Source: Allobosea sp. BK604 (GTDB taxonomy: Bacteria; Pseudomonadota; Alphaproteobacteria; Rhizobiales; Beijerinckiaceae). Taken from it: a stretch of 64,000 nt of DNA. The notes under the pieces are model-generated. The model searched no databases, was not told the origin of the DNA, and was given only the letters and a program-made list of their open reading frames with translations. Below are positions 56,501-62,980 of the stretch, one piece after another. Made by a program: the position numbers and the translations under genes. The stretch covers positions 124,001-188,000 of the forward strand of contig NZ_SLZF01000002.1 in assembly GCF_004341515.1 (NCBI RefSeq). The letters are read 5' to 3'. The first letter of the stretch is position 1. Each line of letters starts with the position of its first letter.

Positions 56501-57971
56501 CAATGGCGCGACCGCGGAGCTCCTGCACTGGAATTCAACCTCCGGCAGCCCGTTCTACAAGGGTCCGGCGACCAACGAGACCGTCACGCTCACGATCGAC
56601 ATTCCGCAGGGCGCGACCAAGGCGAATATCGCCTTCGACATGATGCAGTCCGGCAATAACTGGTGGTGGGCGCTCGACAATATCAGCGTCACCGGCCACA
56701 CGCCGGAGCCGCATGGCAACGCTTTTGCCGGCATCAGCGGCTCGACCGCCTGGAACTTCACTGTCGAAGATCAGGGACCAGTCGGCACGCCCGGTGATGA
56801 CGAGCTTGTCGGGACTGCGGGCGCAGACGAGATCCTGGCCGGCCTTGGCGACGACACGGTCTCGGCCGGCGCCGGCGACGACAGCGTCGACGGCGGCGAA
56901 GGCGACGACACGCTCGCTGGCGAGGACGGCAACGACCTGCTCAAGGGCGGTGCCGGCGATGACGCGCTCTTCGGCGGCAGCGGCAACGACGTGCTGATCG
57001 GCGGCGCGGGCGACGATCTGCTCGACGGCGGCGCCGGCGTCGACACGGTCGACTACTCCGGCGACATCTCCGGCATCATGGTCGACCTTTCGGCCGGCAC
57101 GGCCGAGGGCGAGGCCATCGGCGCGGATGAACTCGTCGACATCGAGAACGTCATTGGCGGCGCGGGCAACGACATCCTGATCGGAGATGACGGCGACAAT
57201 CTCTTTGTCGGCGGCGCCGGCAACGACACGATCGACGGCGGAGCGGGCTTCGACACGCTCGACCTCTCGGCGGCGACCGGAGCGATCTCGGTCGACATCA
57301 CCCGCGGCATGGTCTCGGGCGCCGGCATCGGCACCGACAGCTTCAGCAATATCGAGAAGCTTCTCTTCGGTGCGGGTAACGACGTGGTCACCGGCGGCAA
57401 CGGCAACGAGGCCTTCGACGGCGGCGCCGGCAATGACACGCTGAAGGGCGGCGCCGGCGACGACAGCCTCGCGGGTGGCGACGGCGACGACCTGCTCGAC
57501 GGCGGCTCGGGCGACGACAGCGTCAATGGCGGCAACGGCGTCGACACGATCAAGGCCGGCTCCGGCAATGACGCGATCGATGCCGGCGCAGGCAACGACA
57601 ATGTCGACGCTGGTTCGGGCGACGACACCATCCTCGCCGGTGCGGGCAACGACGTGGTCGACGCCGGCTCGGGCGACGACCGGATCACCGGCGGCGCAGG
57701 CGACGATACGCTGACCGGCGGCTCAGGCCACGACGCCTTCGTCTTCGCCGTGGGCTTCGGCAAGGACACGATCGCCGACTTCAAGACGACGGGCTCAAGC
57801 TCGGACGTGCTGGAATTCGCGAGCGATATCTTCGCCGGTTTCACTGAGGCGATGGACGCCGCCCACCAGCTCGGAGCCGACACCGTCTTCACCATCGACG
57901 CCGATACGAGCCTCACCCTCAAGGGCGTCCAGCTCGCCAGCCTCGCCCAGGACGATTTCCGCTTCGTCTGA
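53541..57971 (+). CDS. Secreted RTX protein with N-terminal nucleotide pyrophosphatase/phosphodiesterase domain
   Basis: A 1476-residue modular protein. Residues 1-270 are an alkaline-phosphatase-superfamily phosphodiesterase with a full two-metal set: Asp11, Ser50 as probable nucleophile (VSGPGWSTLLTG), Asp159 and His163 (DPDGVGH), Asp208-His209 (STDHGRD) and His218. Then an Ig-like domain (277-374), a module with FSENFEEL...WWWAIDNI (376-607), two more Ig-like domains of the ITFDEAV type (633-732, 750-844), a second copy of the FSENFEEL module (846-1055), and RTX calcium repeats of the GGxGxDxLxG type (1082-1395). The C-terminus (DAFVFAVGFGKDTIADFK) is a normal type I secretion end. No signal peptide and no secretion genes nearby. 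GGGGAAGAG before the ATG supports the start. Confidence 0.88.
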   Translation: MTKHVVFVGLDGAQYSELLQLGQNGITNLDHLEAYAGGVQGTATQQGTVSGPGWSTLLTGVWANQHGITGNSNSPINPAVQSLFERIDGAIPDAKIASIVHWGDINTGHFGDETGLRDGTSIVDYEAHGLSDAAVTQRGVDLIKTEAPNFTFLHLDDPDGVGHSLGFGDAYDQELRTAADQVNDIMIAVAERQAANPDEEWMVIVSTDHGRDANGFGHGGQSAGERQILIASNVAISSNGAAAQTSVAATILDFLDIDATGVAGPSLLDEDATDTSAPYLLEARGDDLQTMPVDAPLTLILSERVQKGEGAITIHRASDGAIVQTIDVNSDQVGISAGLVTVHLSAPLAIGTEYYVNVDAGAFVDFATSGNEPVRLFSENFEELADDLQGYVSATEKKDADTTDWTANAPDGWTINNGTTPRGTMSGGSAAGGPQEFYGWTFHDKNAWIDTAYNQNRSQFTKGQGVVAVADPDEYDDITASSGGGTSGILANGGYKTLLTTSAINVAGLVDNKATLTFDSSWRQETYQEARVIVTFDNGQTVELMHWNSGRAGAGGVFKADATNETVTLTIDIPEGATTATIGFDMVNAGNNWWWAIDNIAVDALRPSANEGNPFAGINDATTWNFKTSSDTPLPQIVSVTPADEAGNVAPGAPLVITFDEAVRAGDGSVVIHRADGSVVETISVGSDRVSVDGAVVTVQTAGLAYGSEYYVTIDAGAFRDFDTAQGSAFEGLADATGWNFTTEADTYGPDVAGLTPADEAGNIAPNAPLVITFDEAVRKGAGSIVLHRADGSVLETIDVASDAVALDGKTVTIQPATALAAGGYYVTVTAGAFEDLALHTEKVLFSENFEELTPLLHSYSSPTEVVDGDPTDWTATLPEGWSHVNGTPAGGPQEFFGWTFHDKDAWTQTAGDQGRSGFTKGQGVVAVADGDEYDDGRSIGPNLYRTLLRTSDFGVAGLQDNKATLTFDSSWLPEAPQEVRLVVTFDNGATAELLHWNSTSGSPFYKGPATNETVTLTIDIPQGATKANIAFDMMQSGNNWWWALDNISVTGHTPEPHGNAFAGISGSTAWNFTVEDQGPVGTPGDDELVGTAGADEILAGLGDDTVSAGAGDDSVDGGEGDDTLAGEDGNDLLKGGAGDDALFGGSGNDVLIGGAGDDLLDGGAGVDTVDYSGDISGIMVDLSAGTAEGEAIGADELVDIENVIGGAGNDILIGDDGDNLFVGGAGNDTIDGGAGFDTLDLSAATGAISVDITRGMVSGAGIGTDSFSNIEKLLFGAGNDVVTGGNGNEAFDGGAGNDTLKGGAGDDSLAGGDGDDLLDGGSGDDSVNGGNGVDTIKAGSGNDAIDAGAGNDNVDAGSGDDTILAGAGNDVVDAGSGDDRITGGAGDDTLTGGSGHDAFVFAVGFGKDTIADFKTTGSSSDVLEFASDIFAGFTEAMDAAHQLGADTVFTIDADTSLTLKGVQLASLAQDDFRFV

Positions 57972-57995
57972 GCGACGGAATATCGACCAAACAAG

Positions 57996-58017
57996 AAGGG
58001 CGCCGCGAGGCGCCCTT
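57996..58017. terminator. Bidirectional terminator between convergent genes
   Basis: AAGGGCGCC and GGCGCCCTT form a perfect 9-bp stem with a GCGA tetraloop (GNRA type). It lies between the convergent RTX gene and the enolase-superfamily gene, 25 and 13 bases from their stops. Confidence 0.7.
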
Positions 58018-58029
58018 CCCTATTCCGGC

Positions 58030-59211
58030 TTAGAGTTTGAACACTTCCCGCGCCGTCTCGTGGGCGCGGATATAGTCCCAGTCATAGGTCACGCCGAGGC
58101 CGGGCCCGGTCGGGACCGGGAAGCAGCCATCCTTGTCGACGCCGTCGAGCTGGTCGCTATAGCCGCAGGCATAGACCGGCGGCACGGCATTCGGGCAGTC
58201 GGGGCCGACCAGCGCGAGCTCGTAGAAATTGGTGTTGCGGGTCGCCGCCATGCAGTGCCGGTGCGCCGGGCCGCAGGCATGAATCTCGACATCGACGCCG
58301 AAGGCCTCGGCGAGATGGGCGATCTTCATCGCGCCGGTGATGCCGAGATCATATTCCGGATCGGAACGCAGCGCGTCAGTGCCGCCATTGATCAGGAAAT
58401 CGGCCTTGGGCTCGAAGCCGCGCAGATATTCGGTCTGCAGGATCGGCGTCTTCAGCGCCTCGCGCAGCTTCTTATGGGCGAAGGCGGAGGTGCCGCAATC
58501 GCGCATCGGATCCTCGTACCAGAAGTAATTGCCCTCGTCGCAGGCGCGCCCGACATAGAGCGCATCGGCGAAGGTGCGCAGCTCGTTGGCCGGGTCGAGC
58601 ATCAGCGTCATGCGGTCGCCGACGGCTTTCGCGACATGCAGCACGTTGGCCGCCTCCTCGCGCGGATCGCCATCGTGCCAGCCATGGACCTTATAGGCGC
58701 GATAGCCGAGATCGTAGCAATGCTCGGCGAAATCGACGAAGGCCTGCGGCGAGTCGAGCCCGCCATTGCGGTCGCCGTGATAGGTCGATGCATAGGTTTT
58801 CAGCTTCGAGCGGAAACCGCCGAGCAGTTGCGAGACCGAGGCGCCGAAGCGCTTGCCCGCAAGGTCCCAGAGCGCGATGTCGATCGGCCCGATGCCCATG
58901 CCGTCATGCTGGCGCAGCTCGCGCTTCATGTCGTTCCAGATCTCCTCGCGGTGATCGGGGTTGCGGCCGAGGATGTTGGGCGCGAGCGAGAGGGTCTGGG
59001 CCATGGTGGCGCGGGTGCCGCCCCAGTGCATGACATACTGTCCCTCGGCCCCATCGTCGCTGCGGATAACGATCGCGAACTTGGTGAGCTCGAGCTCGGA
59101 ATTCGGCTTGTAGCCGATATTGTAGATGGCGCGGGCATTCTCGGCCGAGCGGCCGATATTCCTGGCCTTGAACGAGAACTCGACGATCTCGACTTCGGTG
59201 ATCTTGGTCAT
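58030..59211 (-). CDS. Mandelate racemase/muconate lactonizing enzyme family protein
   Basis: A 393-residue enolase-superfamily enzyme. The metal ligands are recognisable: D in LMLDPANE (about residue 200), E in FWYEDPMRD (about 228), E in LQTEYLRG (about 254). The catalytic general-base position reads YKVHGWHDGD (about residues 169-178), where a K-x-K/H pair is expected, and the other base could be His in EIHACGPAHRHC (about 310-321). Members dehydrate or epimerise sugar acids. It is the last gene of the gntR-dctPQM operon, so its substrate is probably the imported acid; GAGGAAC precedes the start. Confidence 0.9.
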   Translation of the reverse strand: MTKITEVEIVEFSFKARNIGRSAENARAIYNIGYKPNSELELTKFAIVIRSDDGAEGQYVMHWGGTRATMAQTLSLAPNILGRNPDHREEIWNDMKRELRQHDGMGIGPIDIALWDLAGKRFGASVSQLLGGFRSKLKTYASTYHGDRNGGLDSPQAFVDFAEHCYDLGYRAYKVHGWHDGDPREEAANVLHVAKAVGDRMTLMLDPANELRTFADALYVGRACDEGNYFWYEDPMRDCGTSAFAHKKLREALKTPILQTEYLRGFEPKADFLINGGTDALRSDPEYDLGITGAMKIAHLAEAFGVDVEIHACGPAHRHCMAATRNTNFYELALVGPDCPNAVPPVYACGYSDQLDGVDKDGCFPVPTGPGLGVTYDWDYIRAHETAREVFKL

Positions 59212-59222
59212 GGGTCAGTTCC

Positions 59223-60497
59223 TCAGAATCCGGCGATGTGCGGCAGCCAGAGGCTCAGGCTGGGCACGTAGGTGATGATGGCGAGCGCCACGACGAGCGC
59301 GATCAGGAAGGGCCAGAGCTCGCGGAAGAGCGGCCCGAGCTTCACCTTCGTGATCGCCATGGCGACGAAGCAGAGCACGCCGACCGGCGGATGGACCTGG
59401 CCGATGACGAGGTTGACCAGGAGCACGATGCCGAAATGCACGAGGTCGATCTGCAGCGACGTGAGCAGCGGCAGCAGGATCGGCACCAGGATGATCATGA
59501 TCGCGATCGTCTCCATGAACATGCCGGCGATCAGCAGGGCGATGTTCAGGATCAGCAGCACGACCAGCGGGTCGGTCGAAATCGAGCTCATGTAGGCGGT
59601 GACGAGCTGGGGCGCCTGGCCGACGGCGAGGATCCAGCTGAAGGGCGAGGCCGCCGCGACGATGGCCAGGATGACCGCCGTCTCGCGCGCCGTGCCGATC
59701 AGGATGGCCGGCAGGTCGGCGAGCCTGATCGAGCGGTAGATGAACATGCCGACGAGCAGCGAATAGGCGGCGGCGACGCCCGCGATCTCGGTCGCGGTGA
59801 ACAGCCCCGCCCGGAAGCCGACAATGATCAGTACCGGCATCAGCAGCGCCAGCGAGGCGTATTTGAACTCCTTCCAGAGATTGCCGAGCGAGAAGGCGCC
59901 GGCCGGCTTGAAGTCGCGTTTCAGCGCCAGGATGGCGATGGTCGCCATGATGCATCCGGCCATGACGAGGCCGGGCACGATGCCGGCGACGAAGAGCTTG
60001 CCGAGCGAGACATTGGCCTGCCAGGCATAGACCACCATCAGGATCGAGGGCGGGATGATCGGCCCGAGCGTGCCGGCGATGGCGGAGAGCGCGGCGCCGA
60101 AGGCGCGCGGATAGCCCATCTTCTCGAGCTGCGGCACGAAGACCCGCGCCGCGGCCGCCGTATCGGCCACGGACGAGCCGGAAATGCCGGAGAGGAAGAC
60201 CTCGCCGACGACGAGCGTATGGGCCGGGCCGCCGCGAATATGGCCGACCAGCGCCTTGGTGAAGCTGAACAGCCGCTCCGAGATGCCGGACGCGTTCATC
60301 AGCGAGCCGGCGAGCGTGAACAGCGGGATCGCCAGCAGTGGGAAGGATTGCACGCCGGCGACGATGCGCTGCGCCGCGACGGTGAGCGGAATGCCTTCCA
60401 TGAAGATCGCCAGCAGGGCCGAGCCGGCCATGGCGATCCAGATCGGCGTGCCGACGACGAGCAGGACGGCGAAGGTGAGGAGAAGGGTCGTCACCAT
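59223..60497 (-). CDS. TRAP transporter, large permease
   Basis: A 424-residue DctM-type permease with about twelve membrane segments. Landmarks: GTPIWIAMAGSALLAIFMEG near the start, IPLFTLAGSLMNASGISERL (about 60-79), the SGISGSSVADTAAAARVFVP segment (about 110-129) and GVLCFVAMAITKVKLGPLFRE near the end. It forms the channel with the DctQ-like subunit five bases upstream. Confidence 0.94.
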   Translation of the reverse strand: MVTTLLLTFAVLLVVGTPIWIAMAGSALLAIFMEGIPLTVAAQRIVAGVQSFPLLAIPLFTLAGSLMNASGISERLFSFTKALVGHIRGGPAHTLVVGEVFLSGISGSSVADTAAAARVFVPQLEKMGYPRAFGAALSAIAGTLGPIIPPSILMVVYAWQANVSLGKLFVAGIVPGLVMAGCIMATIAILALKRDFKPAGAFSLGNLWKEFKYASLALLMPVLIIVGFRAGLFTATEIAGVAAAYSLLVGMFIYRSIRLADLPAILIGTARETAVILAIVAAASPFSWILAVGQAPQLVTAYMSSISTDPLVVLLILNIALLIAGMFMETIAIMIILVPILLPLLTSLQIDLVHFGIVLLVNLVIGQVHPPVGVLCFVAMAITKVKLGPLFRELWPFLIALVVALAIITYVPSLSLWLPHIAGF

Positions 60498-60502
60498 GGC
60501 CG

Positions 60503-61015
60503 TTACTCGCGCGTCGTGATGTCGGACCAGAGGACGCCGGTGACGCCTTCATCGATCAGGTTGCGCAGCAGGTGCAGCAGCGAGAGCACGCTGCCGATGA
60601 AGAGCGGCGCGATCGCCCAGCCGGCGGAGATGCCGAGCATCGGCGTCAGGTTCGGCAGCTCACGCTGGAGATAGCGCCAGGAGAAGAAGACCAGCGTGGC
60701 CAGCACCACGGCCGTGGCGGTGAAGGCGAGCAGGCCGAAACAGAAGGCGAGCCAGCGCGGCGCGAACAGCACGACGACGTCGATGATGATATGCGTGCGG
60801 GCATGGAAGGCGTTGGCGATGCCGAGAAAGATCATCCAGCCGAACAGGATGAGGATCAGCTCCTCCGACCAGGTCAGCGGGTCGCTGAGCACGTAGCGGA
60901 AGACGACGGCGGCGCAGACGAGCGTCGCGATGGCGGCGTGGAGGCATGCGAGGAACGCGCTCTCCACGCGGCCCGACCAGTCGTCGAGCCGCCGGATGAT
61001 GGTGAGGCCGGTCAT
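60503..61015 (-). CDS. TRAP transporter, small permease
   Basis: A 170-residue DctQ-type subunit with four membrane segments. TWSEELILILFGWMIFLGIA (about residues 50-69) and the HARTHIIIDVVVLFAPRW that follows are the family signature. It supports assembly and coupling of the large permease. Short gaps on both sides show one operon. Confidence 0.92.
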   Translation of the reverse strand: MTGLTIIRRLDDWSGRVESAFLACLHAAIATLVCAAVVFRYVLSDPLTWSEELILILFGWMIFLGIANAFHARTHIIIDVVVLFAPRWLAFCFGLLAFTATAVVLATLVFFSWRYLQRELPNLTPMLGISAGWAIAPLFIGSVLSLLHLLRNLIDEGVTGVLWSDITTRE

Positions 61016-61024
61016 CGTCTCGGA

Positions 61025-62023
61025 CTAGCGCTTGCGCTGGGTGTCGATGGCCGCGACGACGCGGTCGAGATGGGCCTTGCCCCAGCGGCCTTCCATGGCA
61101 GTCGCCACGACCTTGGACTTGGCGGCGAAGGCGTCGCGATCGACATCCTCGATGATCTTGGAGCGGCCGGACTTGCGGATGTCCTCCAGCATCGAGGCCT
61201 CGCGCTTCTGCTGGAGATAGGTGTTCATCGCCGAGGCGCGTGCGGCCTCCGCGAACAAGACCTCGCGATGCTCGGGCTTCAGCCGGGCCAGGCTGTCCTT
61301 GTTGATGACGATCATATTGTTCTGGAGCATGTGCTTGGTCATCGCGACATAGCCCTGCACCTCATAGAACTTGCGCGAGAAGATCGTCGGGATCGGGTTC
61401 TCCTGGCCGTCGACCGTCTTCTGCTGGAGCGCGGTGTAGACCTCGCCGAAGGGCACGGGCGTGGGCGAGGCGCTATAGGCCTTGATCATCTCGACCCAGA
61501 CCGGGCTCTCGGGGACGCGGATCTTCAGGCCGTGCAGGTCCTCCGGCTTCTTCACCTGCCGGTCCAGCGTCGTCATGTTGCGCCAGCCCCAGTACCAGAT
61601 GCGGGTGATCGGCACGATGTTGTGCTTGTCGCGCAGCTCGTCGAAGATCGGGTCGAAGGCGTCGGAGCGGATCACCGCCTCGGCCTCGGTCCAGTCCTTC
61701 CAGAGGAAGGGCGCGCTCGGGATTTCGAGCGCCGGCACCAGCGCCGAGGCTGCGGCCATCGAAGGCGCGGAGATGTCGAGCGCGCCTTCCTTGACCTGCT
61801 TGAAGAGATCGACCTCCTTGCCGAGCTGCTCGGCCGGGAAGACGTTGATGGTGACTGCGCCGCCCGTGCCCTTCTTCACCCGGTCGGCGAATTCCTGGAA
61901 GAGCTCGCCGGCGATCTCGGCCGTGGTGTTGGCGTGGCCGAAGCGCAGGGTCTGCGCCTGCGCCGCACTGGCGATGACGCTGCCGGCGATCAGCGCCGCC
62001 GCGGCAATCCTTTTGAGCAACAT
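61025..62023 (-). CDS. TRAP transporter, substrate-binding protein
   Basis: A 332-residue DctP-type binding protein with signal peptide MLLKRIAAAALIAGSVIASA to AQAQ. Landmarks: LRFGHANTTAEIAGELFQEF, the Arg of RVPESPVWVEMIKAYSASPT (about residue 175) that usually binds the carboxylate, and TALQQKTVDGQENPIPTIFS. It delivers an organic acid, likely a sugar acid given the operon. AGGGAGA precedes the ATG. Confidence 0.93.
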   Translation of the reverse strand: MLLKRIAAAALIAGSVIASAAQAQTLRFGHANTTAEIAGELFQEFADRVKKGTGGAVTINVFPAEQLGKEVDLFKQVKEGALDISAPSMAAASALVPALEIPSAPFLWKDWTEAEAVIRSDAFDPIFDELRDKHNIVPITRIWYWGWRNMTTLDRQVKKPEDLHGLKIRVPESPVWVEMIKAYSASPTPVPFGEVYTALQQKTVDGQENPIPTIFSRKFYEVQGYVAMTKHMLQNNMIVINKDSLARLKPEHREVLFAEAARASAMNTYLQQKREASMLEDIRKSGRSKIIEDVDRDAFAAKSKVVATAMEGRWGKAHLDRVVAAIDTQRKR

Positions 62024-62076
62024 GCGTTTTCTCCCTGATGTTGAACCGGGCCGTTTTCGGCCTCGGGTGGTTGCGG

Positions 62077-62745
62077 TTACTTGATCAGCCTCTCGTAGGA
62101 GCCTTCCAGGTGCAGGCGCATGGCCTCGGCCGCTGCATCGGCATCGCCCGCTTCGAGTGCGTCGACGATGCGGAAATGCTCGGCATGGGTCAGGCCGACA
62201 TCCTGCTCGCGCGTCAGGTAGAGGCGCGAGATGTGCAGGTGGAAGCGCAGGTCGTCATAGCTCTTGAGCGCGACCTGATTGCCGGCGGCCTGCAGGATGA
62301 TGCGGTGGAAGCGGTCGTCGGCCTCGGTGAAGGAGCGGTGGCTGCGATACTCGCGCGACGGCGCGCCGGCCATCATGGTCGCGACCTCGTCGCGCAGGGC
62401 CTTGATGATGTCCGCGTCAGGCCGGCGCCGCGCCGCTTCGCCGGCGGCCCAGGGCTCGATCACGCCGCGGAAGCTGTAGACGTCGTCGTAATAGCGCTGG
62501 TCCGGCAATGGCGCGGTGGCGAAGCCGATGAAAGGCTCGGCCTTGACCAGCCCCTCCGCGACGAGCCGCGTCAGCGCCTCGCGGATCGGCGTCGACGAGA
62601 CCTGCAGCTCGCGCACCAGCCCGTCGACATTGAGCTTCTCACCCGGCGCATAGGCCTGGTCGAGAATGCGCTCCTTGATCGCCTCATAGACCTGGTCGCC
62701 GAGGACGACCCGCTCGATTTTTCGTGCGCCGCTCAAAGGCTGCAT
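62077..62745 (-). CDS. GntR-family regulator with FCD domain
   Basis: A 222-residue regulator. The N-terminal winged helix (KIERVVLGDQVYEAIKERIL, then VDGLVRELQVSSTPIREALT) and the C-terminal FCD domain with HRSFTEADDRFHRIILQAAG (metal-binding D and H) are clear. The start at 62745 (MQPLSGARK) is preferred; a start at 62766 would add seven residues and run over an inverted sequence. It leads the TRAP-enolase operon and probably responds to the imported acid. A good dyad lies upstream. Confidence 0.9.
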   Translation of the reverse strand: MQPLSGARKIERVVLGDQVYEAIKERILDQAYAPGEKLNVDGLVRELQVSSTPIREALTRLVAEGLVKAEPFIGFATAPLPDQRYYDDVYSFRGVIEPWAAGEAARRRPDADIIKALRDEVATMMAGAPSREYRSHRSFTEADDRFHRIILQAAGNQVALKSYDDLRFHLHISRLYLTREQDVGLTHAEHFRIVDALEAGDADAAAEAMRLHLEGSYERLIK

Positions 62746-62851
62746 CCTGCATCTTGGATCGTGCATGATCTACGGATGGCAGCCTTCGAGAGTCAATCCC
62801 ATTCGCATCAGGGACTGCCAGGGCGTATGCTGCCTATGGCTTGATCACATT

Positions 62852-62870
62852 CTGGCATCTTGCATGCCAG
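62852..62870. promoter_or_regulatory. Palindromic operator candidate for the GntR regulator
   Basis: CTGGCAT-CTTGC-ATGCCAG has exact 7-base arms around 5 bases. It sits in the 235-base divergent region, about 105 bases from the GntR start and 110 from the formate dehydrogenase start. FCD-type GntR proteins bind short inverted repeats of this size. Which of the two units it controls is not known. Confidence 0.6.
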
Positions 62871-62980
62871 GGATTGGCAACTTAGAATCGTTCCGATAAC
62901 GTCGCCTTATCACAAGCAGCCGGATCAACGGCGCGGATAGGCGGAGCCCAGGCTCCGACGAGGGAGAAACGGTCCGAGCG

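Noticed and set aside
52413..56528. Open frame of 1371 codons on the minus strand
   Set aside because: It lies opposite the RTX protein and LysR genes, which have clear domains and start signals. The minus reading is low-complexity and Arg/Asp/Gly-rich, typical of an antisense shadow in GC-rich DNA.
56784..57725. Tandem GC-rich repeat that could be mistaken for a CRISPR-like or satellite array
   Set aside because: The period follows the nine-residue RTX calcium motif of a coding frame; units vary at the DNA level.
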